64,000 bases of DNA. Origin: Paenactinomyces guangxiensis (GTDB lineage Bacteria; Bacillota; Bacilli; Thermoactinomycetales; Thermoactinomycetaceae). Positions 1 to 7,505 of the stretch are shown here, one piece after another. Numbering within the stretch: position 1 is the stretch's first letter; every line of letters starts with the position of its first letter. The notes beneath the pieces were generated by a model. It was not told the DNA's origin and searched no databases. It was given only the letters and a program-made list of their open reading frames with translations. The translations under genes were made by a program, and so were the position numbers. Location of the stretch: NCBI RefSeq assembly GCF_016055185.1, contig NZ_JAECVR010000009.1, positions 1 to 64,000 of the forward strand, written 5' to 3'.

Positions 1-282
1 GAAAAGTCCACCCCCTATGAATGATGGATATTCACTTTTCAAAGAACGAGTTTTAACTGGAAATGGATTGTTTTTGAGGATTTAAACTTACTATACGAGA
101 GGGATAAGTCCTGAAAGTTAGGAAACAATTTTTGATTGAAAGATTCATTGCCCCCTCTCTTCCTTTAAAACATATACCCTTCCATCTATCAGAAATTATG
201 TTTGTTTAACCTATCACTTTTATCCACTCGTTTCAGTAATACAGACATATATTATTACAAGAATGAAAAGGGGGGGGTGCAA

Positions 283-540
283 GTGCAAAGAAGTAACTGT
301 AAACACAAACGGGGGAAAAGAAAAAACAAACAATTACAACTCATTATTAAACTACTAAGACAATTGATCAATAGACCGATCATCCCGAATATTACCGTGA
401 ATGCTAATCCAACTGCTCAAGCTGCACAAGATCATGCTCAAAATGCCGGTACAAACATGATCGATGAGGCTTCTGATTCTGATATCAAAATCGAAACAAC
501 TATCAGAGAAAAAGGGCCCGGTAATCAAAATGTATTATAA
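283..540 (+). CDS. small basic protein, paralog 1 of a four-member tandem family
   Basis: I do not recognise this 85-residue protein. The GTG start is chosen because a long G run (about 270-277) lies five bases upstream; the upstream extension has no RBS. The N-terminal 30 residues are Lys/Arg-rich (KHKRGKRKNK), followed by a hydrophobic, Leu/Ile-rich stretch absent from the other copies. The C-terminal half carries the family core: A-x-P-x-AQA-x-QD, a conserved Asn-Ala, an N-[LM]-ID, a DSDI and a final G-x-G-x-Q-x-V. It is the most diverged of the four copies and has its own terminator, so it is probably transcribed alone. CATATATTA at 246-254 resembles a sigma-E/K -10 element, which would fit a sporulation protein; that is inference. 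Confidence 0.7.
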   Translation: MQRSNCKHKRGKRKNKQLQLIIKLLRQLINRPIIPNITVNANPTAQAAQDHAQNAGTNMIDEASDSDIKIETTIREKGPGNQNVL

Positions 541-551
541 GTATTGCTTCT

Positions 552-582
552 ACTCTCCATATCTGGAGAGTTTTTTATTTTT
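552..582 (+). terminator. rho-independent terminator after small protein 1
   Basis: CTCTCC and GGAGAG form a six-pair stem with a six-base loop, followed directly by TTTTTTATTTTT. It separates the first small-protein gene from the next three. Confidence 0.85.
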
Positions 583-702
583 ACAAAAAAGATTACTTGA
601 TCCCAAACCTCTTAATAATCCTCGCTTGACCCGGATAAATTGTCCAATCTTTTAGAAAATCTTAATCATATACTGTTAGCAAATAGTAAGGAGGTGAAAT
701 AT

Positions 703-930
703 ATGTTTAAAAAAAAGAAGCGCAAACGTTTTAAACGCGACAGATTCCGTTTTCCTAAAAAGGATTGCTGCCCGTTAGACGTAGAAGCGATTGCTAATCC
801 TCTTGCACAAGCTACACAAGATAAATCCAATAACGCAGGCGCTAACTTAATTGATAACCCGGACGATTCAGACATCTGTATAGAAACTGTTATTACAGAA
901 CGTGGACGAGGAAGTCAGAAAGTGGTTTAA
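703..930 (+). CDS. small basic protein, paralog 2 of the tandem family
   Basis: Unknown 75-residue protein. The start is set by AAGGAGGTG seven bases before ATG 703. The first 20 residues are almost all Lys, Arg and Phe (MFKKKKRKRFKRDRF), then a DCCP motif with two adjacent Cys, then the family core with AQATQDKSNNAGANLID and an acidic DDSDICIE patch, ending GRGSQKVV. Charge is strongly divided: very basic N-terminus, acidic C-terminal half. It is nearly identical to the next gene over the core in both DNA and protein, so the pair arose by recent tandem duplication. There is no signal peptide or membrane segment. CATATACT at 667-674 could be a sporulation-type -10. A structural spore or DNA-associated role is only a guess. 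Confidence 0.75.
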   Translation: MFKKKKRKRFKRDRFRFPKKDCCPLDVEAIANPLAQATQDKSNNAGANLIDNPDDSDICIETVITERGRGSQKVV

Positions 931-973
931 ATTATCCACACTTCCTGCAACAAAATTATAAGGGAGGATAGAA

Positions 974-1201
974 ATGAGTAAAAAACGCGGAAAACGATTT
1001 AAAGATCGCAAACGCAAACATTTTTTTGATCCAGATTGCTGTCCGGTCGAAGTAGAAGCAATTGCTGATCCTCTTGCACAAGCTACACAAGATAAATCCA
1101 ATAACGCAGGTGCGAACTTAATTGATAATCCAGATGAATCAGACATCTGCATTGAAAGGATTGTTACAGAAAGAGGACCAGGAAGACAGAAAGTGGTTTA
1201 A
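974..1201 (+). CDS. small basic protein, paralog 3 of the tandem family
   Basis: Unknown 75-residue protein, the closest relative of the preceding gene. AAGGGAGGA lies eight bases before ATG 974. It has the same plan: Lys/Arg-rich head (MSKKRGKRFKDRKRKHFF), a DCCP motif, then EAIADPLAQATQDKSN and the rest of the core, ending GRQKVV. The gap of 43 bp after paralog 2 and the lack of a terminator between them suggest co-transcription. The core region is conserved at DNA level with paralog 2, while the basic head has drifted but kept its charge; this suggests that composition, not exact sequence, matters there. Confidence 0.75.
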   Translation: MSKKRGKRFKDRKRKHFFDPDCCPVEVEAIADPLAQATQDKSNNAGANLIDNPDESDICIERIVTERGPGRQKVV

Positions 1202-1245
1202 ATTTGTTCTTATTTTCCATTAGAAAGTAAAAGTGAGGTGTACAA

Positions 1246-1464
1246 ATGTTGAACAAAGACAACCGCCGTGGTAGGGATCGGAAAAGAAGAAGAAGAGGGA
1301 AAATTGATTTAGAAGCCATTTCCACTCCTCGGGCACAAGCTACCCAAGATCAATCGAATAACGCGGCAATTAACTTAATCGACAATCCAAAAGATACGGA
1401 TATCAAAATCTTCGAGAGAGTTTCAGAAAGTGGACGTGGGAGCCAAAAAGTGATTAACGATTAA
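1246..1464 (+). CDS. small basic protein, paralog 4 of the tandem family
   Basis: Unknown 72-residue protein. A GTGAGGTG Shine-Dalgarno precedes ATG 1246. The head is Arg-rich (RRGRDRKRRRRGK) and, unlike paralogs 2 and 3, lacks the Cys pair. The core follows (AQATQDQSNNAAINLIDN, DTDIKI, GRGSQKV). It lies 44 bp after paralog 3 and about 90 bp before a strong terminator, so it is probably the last gene of a three-gene transcript. Confidence 0.7.
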   Translation: MLNKDNRRGRDRKRRRRGKIDLEAISTPRAQATQDQSNNAAINLIDNPKDTDIKIFERVSESGRGSQKVIND

Positions 1465-1557
1465 TTTACCATCCCTTTTTGAAAACGCGACAAACAGGTA
1501 GATGATTATTCCCGAAGTGCTTTTGAGAAAAGTTGTAAAGATGCGATAATTTTTAGC

Positions 1558-1602
1558 GGCATATAGAGCCCGGCTGATGCTGGTTTCTATATGCCCTTTT
1601 TT
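1558..1602 (+). terminator. rho-independent terminator of the small-protein transcript
   Basis: A perfect ten-pair stem (GGCATATAGA with TCTATATGCC) and an 18-base loop are followed by CTTTTTT. It lies 90 bp beyond paralog 4 and most likely ends that transcript. Confidence 0.85.
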
Positions 1603-1799
1603 GTTGAAAAATGTCTTATTTGTTGGTATCGCCTACACCTTTTTGGCTTGAACGTAATATATTATATCAAGGTGATAGATTGATAGATTTTAAGAATGCA
1701 GTAGGGGCAACTATTTAATGCTTACCTCTTTAATAACCAACATACTTAAACAAGCCTATGCATACTTAGATTTAAAGATCTTGAAAGGAGGTGAATACA

Positions 1800-1901
1800 A
1801 TGAGAAGGTTTAAAAAATTCCCGAAACGCGACAGACGCCGCAGACGCCTGAGACGTTGTAGACGAATCAGACGTGATCGTCGTCATGACTGTGATTGTTA
1901 G
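1800..1901 (+). CDS. 33-residue arginine-rich, protamine-like mini-protein
   Basis: A short gene with a consensus Shine-Dalgarno (AAAGGAGGTGA) six bases before ATG 1800. The product has 33 residues, about half of them Arg or Lys (RRRRRLRRCRRIRRDRR), and ends in HDCDC with three Cys overall. No hydrophobic segment is present. Its composition resembles protamines or very basic spore coat peptides, but I know no family that matches. The perfect RBS and the setting among other small basic genes argue that it is expressed. Promoter not identified; a direct repeat CATACTTA occurs upstream at 1741 and 1761. Confidence 0.65.
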   Translation: MRRFKKFPKRDRRRRRLRRCRRIRRDRRHDCDC

Positions 1902-1957
1902 TTTGATCCCCCATTAAAAACACAATCCCATTAAAGCCAACATCTAGCAGGTCAAGC

Positions 1958-2065
1958 GGGTTACTTGCCCAATAAATAATGATCTTTCAAAGGTCTTGGC
2001 AGAGTGGACGGTTTTAACTTTCAAAATGGATACTATTAATAAATGATCTATTGGGTGAGTAACCC
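1958..2065. repeat. long-looped inverted repeat in a gene-free stretch
   Basis: GGGTTACTTGCCCAATA at 1958-1974 pairs with TATTGGGTGAGTAACCC at 2049-2065 (15 of 17 positions), with GATC repeated just inside each arm. No T-run follows, so it is not an ordinary terminator. The surrounding 1902-2233 holds no gene that I can support. Confidence 0.6.
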
Positions 2066-2233
2066 TATTAATTGCAATCAGGCAGAGGAATGATTACATA
2101 TGTAGTAAGCAAGCGTCTGGTAAAATCCCTTTACATCCGCTTCCTTGCGAAATTCATACAATCCCTCCTTTCATTCCCCCCTATGTACTGTTATTAACCT
2201 TGGACAAAAAAATTCCCGTTTCATCCATTCGCC

Positions 2234-2278
2234 TTTAAAAAAATTAAAAAGCTGCTTCTCTGATGCAGAGAAACAGCT
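2234..2278 (-). terminator. terminator of the arginine-rich minus-strand gene
   Basis: Read on the minus strand, AGCTGTTTCTCT and AGAGAAGCAGCT form a stem around a five-base loop followed by TTTTTAATTTTTTT. It sits about 75 bp beyond the stop of the 75-residue Arg-rich gene and supports that gene being real. Confidence 0.8.
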
Positions 2279-2352
2279 GACTAATACCAGAATCAAACTA
2301 TTTTGATTACTGTCAATGACAGGTTAGTAATCTCGAAGATCTATATTTTTAT

Positions 2353-2580
2353 TCAACGTCTGCATCTTACCCGAACGGTTCCGCGGGCAAATTCCCGTCT
2401 GATCCTTGATGGGAACCGTCCGCAAACAAATATAAATATCCGGCCACTTATGCAGCGAACGACAAGAATTTCATTTCTTCTAATCGTAAATCTTCGGGCA
2501 GGTCCTCTTCTTCCACACTCCACCCTTTCTTCCTGCCCCGGTCTCAGCAATATAACTCTTGGCCTTTGTAATGCTTCCAC
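2353..2580 (-). CDS. 75-residue arginine-rich protein with cysteines
   Basis: Unrecognised protein. It starts at GTG 2580 behind a clear GAGAGGGGG Shine-Dalgarno nine bases away, and a good terminator follows. About a quarter of the residues are Arg, scattered through the sequence, with a hydrophobic centre (EILVVRCISGRIFIFVCGRF) of beta-strand character and a C-terminus RVRCRR. There is no signal peptide. An overlapping plus-strand reading frame exists but has no RBS. Its basic, Cys-containing composition recalls the small proteins upstream, although no sequence similarity to their core is visible. A spore or coat protein is possible; the function is unknown. Confidence 0.6.
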   Translation of the reverse strand: MEALQRPRVILLRPGQEERVECGRRGPARRFTIRRNEILVVRCISGRIFIFVCGRFPSRIRREFARGTVRVRCRR

Positions 2581-2726
2581 TATAGATTGCCCCCTCTCAA
2601 ACCAAGTTACTATAATCTATTAAATAAAATGCTACTTTGAAACAGACAAATATACTAAAAATAAAAGTTAGATACTTGAGTGTTAGCAGCTTTCATCTGT
2701 TCCCGGGTTTGGAGAGGAGGCTGATT

Positions 2727-2795
2727 ATGAATGACATAAAGATTGATGAGGTTTCACCTGCTATCCAATTTCCACAATTATTGATCTGCCGCTAA
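2727..2795 (+). CDS. possible 22-residue peptide convergent with cobQ
   Basis: ATG 2727 follows GGAGAGGAGG by six bases, an excellent RBS, and opens a 22-codon frame (MNDIKIDEV to the end LLICR) that overlaps the 3' end of cobQ on the other strand by 18 bp. The peptide is soluble-looking and matches nothing I know. It may be a real small peptide or a chance RBS. Confidence 0.3.
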   Translation: MNDIKIDEVSPAIQFPQLLICR

Positions 2796-4292
2796 CCCCG
2801 GCAATCCCAGCAGATCATTGATTCGTTTCATATCCAGGTGTTGCCGGATCCATCCCGCTAAAAAAATGTATACTTCTTCTCTTAATTCCTTCCGGCTCCT
2901 CAAATGTTCCATTCGCTCCGGCAATCCTTTTTTTCGGCGAAGGTGATTAAGCCAATGGTTTGTGAAAGATGGATTATCAAAGATTCCGTGAAGATAAGTT
3001 CCCCAGACATCCCCATGCTCGGAAACGGCACCGTCGAAACGCCCGTCAGCCAGACGAAGCAGTGGAAGTAAGGTTGGGTCCCGCTGTGTCCGACCCAGGT
3101 GAATTTCATATCCCTCGAGTCTGTCTGCTCCAGCCCAGTCAACAAGGGGATTGGCTTCGATTCGGACCGTTTTCTTTCCGGGCATAAAACGGGTTTGCAT
3201 CTTTAAAAGCCCCAATCCGTCCTGCTCTTGTTGCGCCGACTCAACATGGTCAGGATCAAATAGTTTTCTGCCCAGCATCTGATAGCCGCCACAGATGCCC
3301 ACAACGAAAGTGCCATTTTGTTTGAGGTGCAAAATTTCTTCTGCCATTCCCTTTTCCTTGAGCCAACTGAGATCGTCCATCGTATTTTTGGTTCCCGGGA
3401 GGATAATAACATCAGGCTGTCCCAGTTCACTGACCGATTTGACATAGCGGACAAGCAAATCATCCCGATTGAACAGAGGCAAAAAATCTGTAAAGTTAGA
3501 GATCCGGGGAAAGCGTATGATGGCAATATCTAATTGAACGTTTGTCTTGTTAACTTTTTTTAGTTGGAGATTTTCCAGTGACATCGAATCCTCCGGATCA
3601 ACGCTGATCTCTATATAAGGAAGTACTCCTAACACGGGAAGTCCTGTCCGTTCTTCCAGCCACTCGATTCCCGGTTGAAGGAGCTCTTTACTGCCGCGAA
3701 ATTTATTGATAATTAGTCCTTTCACTCTGGCCCTCTCTTCTGGTTCAAGAAGCTCCAGCGTGCCGACAATCGAGGCAAAAACACCGCCACGATCAATATC
3801 CGCCACTAACAACACAGGGGCTTCGGCCATATGAGCGATTCTCATATTGGCGATGTCACGATCTTTCAAATTGATCTCCGCCGGACTCCCTGCCCCCTCA
3901 ATCACGAGAACCTGGTATGTTTGAGCCAGCCGGTCCAGTGACTGCTGAACCGGTTCTAATATTTTTTCCAGTACATTCCGCCTGTAAGAGCCGGCTTCCA
4001 TATCTGCAAAATGCCTGCCGTGAACAATCACTTCTGCAATCATGTCACCTTTTGGTTTAAGTAGAATCGGATTCATATCTGTAGTCGCTTCAATTCCTGC
4101 CGCTTCAGCCTGAACTCCCTGAGCCCTTCCGATCTCCCCGCCATCTGGCGTCACATAGGAATTGAGAGACATATTTTGTGATTTAAAGGGAGCAACCCGA
4201 TACCCTTCTTCCAAAAAATAACGGCACAGAGCCGTACATAATACGCTTTTTCCCACATCGGACGCCGTTCCTTGCAACATAATAGCCTTCAT
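2778..4292 (-). CDS. cobQ: cobyric acid synthase CobQ/CbiP
   Basis: Glutamine-dependent amidotransferase that amidates four carboxylates of adenosylcobyrinate a,c-diamide to give cobyric acid in cobalamin synthesis. About 504 residues, the usual length. The N-terminal dethiobiotin-synthetase-like domain has the P-loop GTASDVGKS (near residues 10-18) and SQNMSLNSYVT; the C-terminal class I glutaminase-like domain has the nucleophile Cys in GICGGYQMLG and the catalytic His in GTYLHGIFDN. The ATG at 4292 is preferred over a TTG two codons upstream because it sits nine bases after AAGGG. It follows the a,c-diamide synthase gene by about 65 bp on the same strand, so the two form a pair. No other corrin gene is in the window. 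Confidence 0.92.
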   Translation of the reverse strand: MKAIMLQGTASDVGKSVLCTALCRYFLEEGYRVAPFKSQNMSLNSYVTPDGGEIGRAQGVQAEAAGIEATTDMNPILLKPKGDMIAEVIVHGRHFADMEAGSYRRNVLEKILEPVQQSLDRLAQTYQVLVIEGAGSPAEINLKDRDIANMRIAHMAEAPVLLVADIDRGGVFASIVGTLELLEPEERARVKGLIINKFRGSKELLQPGIEWLEERTGLPVLGVLPYIEISVDPEDSMSLENLQLKKVNKTNVQLDIAIIRFPRISNFTDFLPLFNRDDLLVRYVKSVSELGQPDVIILPGTKNTMDDLSWLKEKGMAEEILHLKQNGTFVVGICGGYQMLGRKLFDPDHVESAQQEQDGLGLLKMQTRFMPGKKTVRIEANPLVDWAGADRLEGYEIHLGRTQRDPTLLPLLRLADGRFDGAVSEHGDVWGTYLHGIFDNPSFTNHWLNHLRRKKGLPERMEHLRSRKELREEVYIFLAGWIRQHLDMKRINDLLGLPGLAADQ

Positions 4293-4358
4293 TTCCAAGC
4301 ACCCTTTTCTCTTATGCGGCGATTTAAATTGCTTGGCATTCTCTTGCCCATTACCGTA

Positions 4359-5768
4359 TCAGCCGAGAGCTGTTCTCTTCTTGTGTCTATATTCTCTGCA
4401 GGCCGTTAACCAACGGTGAACCATCGCCGGATTGGAGGCAAAATGCAGATGAGTATACCCTGCTAACAGATTTTCCTTCGCATAACCTTCCTGTTGTTTC
4501 CCCCATCGACTTGTCGTTTTATAAGCAGGGGAATAATCCGCCGTTTGCGGAGTCAATGTTGAATAATGAAATTCATGCCCGCGCGCCTTCTCTCCGTCCC
4601 GGAGCAACAGCTGGTCTGTCTCCGCTTTCACTTCCCGGTACCCAAGAGCAACCAGATGGTCTTTCATTTCAACGGTTGCGGGAATCACACCAACCATGTC
4701 GTGTACCCTTCCGGCGGTGTCCTTGATCGACCGGCTGAGGTACATGTATCCCCCACACTCAGCAAATGCAGGCAAACCTCCTGTGATCCGCCTGTAAAAA
4801 GATGTTTTCACCAGGTCGTTGCCAGCCAGTTCAACCACAAACTCTTCGGGAAAACCACCCCCAATATACAGACCGTCAGCCTCATCCGGAACAGGTTCTC
4901 CCCTGAGCGGGCTAAAAAACAGCAAATCGGCTCCAAACATCTCAAGAAGCTCCAAATTTTCCGGGTAGTAAAAGTTAAACGCCTCATCCTTTGCCACCGC
5001 GATAACCGGGCGATGCTGATTATCCGTCGCCAGAGGCTGAAATAGACGATCTGCCAACTCTTCCAGCCGTGGAGCATTTGTTGCAATCGCCAGGATTTGA
5101 TCCAAATTGACTCCCCGTTCCGCTTCCTTTGCCAACCGCTCAAAGAGAGGGGTCATTTCACCCCGTTCAACAGCGGGAACCAAACCGAGATGTCGTTCCG
5201 GGATATTGATGGCGGTACTCTGCGGCAACCAGCCTAAAACAGGCAAGCCGCATTCCTGTTCAATGGCCGCCTGCACCATGCGGAAATGCGCTTCACCACC
5301 TGCCTGGTTGACAATCACTCCCGCAATCGGCACAGCCGGATTTAAAAGTTGATAGCCTTTAACCACTGCTGCGGCACTGCGAGCTAACCGATTGATGTTG
5401 ACAACTAAAATGCACGGGCTTTGCAGCATGATCGCAATCTCAGCCGTACTGCCCTTATCACTGAGGGGGCCTTCTCCATCATATAATCCCATTACGCCCT
5501 CAATGACAGACAGCTCTGCTCCCTGACTTCCCCGTAAAAAAATTTCCCTCATACATTCAGGCGTGAGTATCCAGGTATCCAAATTCCGTGAAGGGCGCCC
5601 TGTCACAGCGGTATGATAGCTGGGATCAATATAATCCGGACCCGCTTTAAACCCTTGAACCACCAGGCCTCGCCTTTTAAAAGCAGCCATTAGGGCAAGA
5701 GTTAAAGTTGTTTTCCCCACACCGCTTTCTGTGCCAGCAATGACGATCCTCGGCCTTGACTGGCTCAT
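4359..5768 (-). CDS. cobB: cobyrinate a,c-diamide synthase CobB/CbiA
   Basis: ATP- and glutamine-dependent amidation of the a and c carboxylates of cobyrinic acid, the step before CobQ. 469 residues. P-loop AGTESGVGKTT at residues 11-21, GPDYIDPSYH substrate loop, and a C-terminal glutaminase domain with Cys in FAECGGYMYLS and His in THLHFASNP. AAGAGGTGA precedes ATG 5768. It is the first gene of a two-gene unit with cobQ. No cobalamin riboswitch is visible upstream; instead a palindromic terminator of the ehu operon occupies that space. Whether the enzyme prefers early (Co-free, CobB) or late-pathway (CbiA) substrate cannot be told. Confidence 0.92.
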   Translation of the reverse strand: MSQSRPRIVIAGTESGVGKTTLTLALMAAFKRRGLVVQGFKAGPDYIDPSYHTAVTGRPSRNLDTWILTPECMREIFLRGSQGAELSVIEGVMGLYDGEGPLSDKGSTAEIAIMLQSPCILVVNINRLARSAAAVVKGYQLLNPAVPIAGVIVNQAGGEAHFRMVQAAIEQECGLPVLGWLPQSTAINIPERHLGLVPAVERGEMTPLFERLAKEAERGVNLDQILAIATNAPRLEELADRLFQPLATDNQHRPVIAVAKDEAFNFYYPENLELLEMFGADLLFFSPLRGEPVPDEADGLYIGGGFPEEFVVELAGNDLVKTSFYRRITGGLPAFAECGGYMYLSRSIKDTAGRVHDMVGVIPATVEMKDHLVALGYREVKAETDQLLLRDGEKARGHEFHYSTLTPQTADYSPAYKTTSRWGKQQEGYAKENLLAGYTHLHFASNPAMVHRWLTACREYRHKKRTALG

Positions 5769-5819
5769 GAAATCACCTCTTTTTCATTCCGATACAGCTT
5801 GTGGAAAACCTCTATGTAT

Positions 5820-5883
5820 ATATAAAAAACACCCCTTTAAGCAGATTGTACACAAAATCTTTTTTGTGTGTCTGCTTAAAGGG
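5820..5883 (-). terminator. palindromic terminator after ehuA (shared-stem family, copy 1)
   Basis: CCCTTTAAGCAGA at 5833-5845 pairs perfectly with TCTGCTTAAAGGG at 5871-5883, and the loop contains a second pairing (ACACAAAA with TTTTGTGT). On the minus strand it is followed by GTGTTTTTTATA, giving a terminator for the ehu operon. A similar stem occurs at 33469-33518. Confidence 0.8.
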
Positions 5884-5954
5884 ATGCTCATCAACTCCTC
5901 TTTGGCCGGCAACAACACCGAGTGACACGGAAAATGGTCTGCCGGTTCCCTCCA

Positions 5955-6785
5955 TTAATAAAAACGGCTTAAAAACTGGCCTATGCGCGAGTCTTTCGGA
6001 TGGTCACTGTTAAAAATCTTGTCCGGAGGACCTTCTTCAGCAATGCGCCCTTCCTCAAAAAATACGATGCGATCCGCCACATCACGGGCAAAATCCATTT
6101 CGTGTGTAATCAACATCATTGCCATCTGTCCTTCAGCGGCAATCTCTTTAATAACCGCAAGTACCTCGCCAACCAACTCCGGGTCCAGCGCAGATGTTAC
6201 CTCATCAAACAGCATAACCTTGGGTTGCATGACCAGGGCGCGTGCCATCGCCACCCGCTGTTGCTGACCCCCGGATAATTGTGAAGGGTAAGCGTCGATC
6301 TTATCCAGTAATCCTACTTTATCAAGCATGGTTTTGGCCCGCTCCACCGCTTCCTCTTTGGACAGGCCCAACACCTTGATCGGTGCTTCTGTCACATTGC
6401 GCAATATGGTCATATGCGGGAATAGATTAAACTGTTGAAAAACCATGCCGATTTTTCCGCGCACTTTGTGCAAATGTTTTTCCTTGGCCGGCACCAGCTT
6501 ATTCCCAACTTTTTTGTGCCAGAGCAGCTCACCGTCGACTTCAATCGTACCCGAGGACGGCTTTTCCAACGTCATCAACACCCGGGCAAACGTTGTTTTG
6601 CCTGAACCGCTCGGACCAATTACCGCAACTTTCTCCCCTGGTGCCAAGTCAAAATCAACTTCGCGCAATACCTGGGTATCACCAAACCATTTGCTTATTT
6701 TCCGGTAGCGGACAATGGGTTCTATTTGATCCGGTTCGGCTTGTGATCGATCCGATTTTGGTTTTATATTCACCATGCCGATCAT
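5955..6785 (-). CDS. ehuA: ectoine-type ABC transporter ATP-binding protein EhuA
   Basis: ATPase of a polar amino acid/compatible solute importer (PAAT family). About 276 residues. Walker [10 protein letters not shown] (near 57-65), signature LSGGQQQR, Walker [14 protein letters not shown] and switch His in [10 protein letters not shown] are all present. The extended N-terminus rich in charged residues before the first strand is not essential. Starts at ATG 6785 or 6776; AGAGGAG fits either. It is the last gene of the ehuBCDA run and sits about 60 bp after ehuD. Assignment to ectoine/hydroxyectoine uptake rests mainly on the binding protein; alone, the subunit could serve glutamine or arginine uptake. 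Confidence 0.82.
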   Translation of the reverse strand: MIGMVNIKPKSDRSQAEPDQIEPIVRYRKISKWFGDTQVLREVDFDLAPGEKVAVIGPSGSGKTTFARVLMTLEKPSSGTIEVDGELLWHKKVGNKLVPAKEKHLHKVRGKIGMVFQQFNLFPHMTILRNVTEAPIKVLGLSKEEAVERAKTMLDKVGLLDKIDAYPSQLSGGQQQRVAMARALVMQPKVMLFDEVTSALDPELVGEVLAVIKEIAAEGQMAMMLITHEMDFARDVADRIVFFEEGRIAEEGPPDKIFNSDHPKDSRIGQFLSRFY

Positions 6786-6844
6786 CTCACTCCTCTTTTA
6801 TGGATAAATTAGACAAACACTTTTCTTCCTATTTCCAGGCAATA

Positions 6845-7504
6845 TTATTTTTGTTGGAGTTTCAAACTCATTTCCAGGCGGCGTACCAGGAGAGAGGAAA
6901 CATAACTCATAATAAAGAAGAATACCCCGACAAGCGTAATCGGTTCTAAATAGCGGAACCATGTCGAACCAATGATTTGTGCTCTGCCCAGCAATTCGAT
7001 CACCGTAATGACCGACAATACCGGGGTTTCTTTAAACATTGAAATTCCGTAGTTCCCCAGCACGGGAACAATCGGCCGGATCGCTTGCGGAAGAATCACA
7101 CTCTTCCACATCTGCACTTTTGAAAAGTTAAGGGCAGTCGCTGCTTCCCATTGCCCACGGGGTACAGCCTCAATACCTGCACGGTATACCTCCGACATAT
7201 AGGTACTGTAATGAAGCCCCAGACCCAGTACACCGGCAGTGAATGGTGAAAGCTTTAATCCAATGTCAGGTGCCACATAAAAAATGAAAAACAACTGAAC
7301 CAGCAAGGGTGTGCTGCGTACAAACTCAATAAACCAGTAGCATATCATTGATAACAGTTTCACCTTTGACCGCCGGCCAAAAGTGAGCAACAGTCCGCCA
7401 GCCAATGAAATCACAAAGGCAACCAGTGTCGCACTAATCGTCACTTTCGCCGCATCAAGGAGTTGCGGTAAAATTTTTAAGGTAAAATCCCATGACCAAC
7501 TCAT
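6845..7504 (-). CDS. ehuD: ectoine-type ABC transporter permease EhuD
   Basis: HisM/GlnP-type inner membrane permease, about 219 residues, with a His/Glu/Gln/Arg permease domain of five or so membrane helices and the EAA loop near EAATALNFSKVQMWKSVILPQA. ATG 7504 is used because GGGAGG lies ten bases before it. The start lies one base after the stop of ehuC, so the genes are tightly coupled. It pairs with EhuC to form a heterodimeric channel. Confidence 0.82.
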   Translation of the reverse strand: MSWSWDFTLKILPQLLDAAKVTISATLVAFVISLAGGLLLTFGRRSKVKLLSMICYWFIEFVRSTPLLVQLFFIFYVAPDIGLKLSPFTAGVLGLGLHYSTYMSEVYRAGIEAVPRGQWEAATALNFSKVQMWKSVILPQAIRPIVPVLGNYGISMFKETPVLSVITVIELLGRAQIIGSTWFRYLEPITLVGVFFFIMSYVSSLLVRRLEMSLKLQQK

Positions 7505-7505
7505 A

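Noticed and set aside
2303..2623. Plus-strand frame of 106 codons overlapping the Arg-rich gene
   Set aside because: No RBS; the minus-strand frame has a strong RBS and a matching terminator, so this is its shadow.
5769..5954. Possible cobalamin riboswitch before cobB
   Set aside because: The space is mostly taken by the palindromic terminator, and no B12-box-like sequence could be seen.
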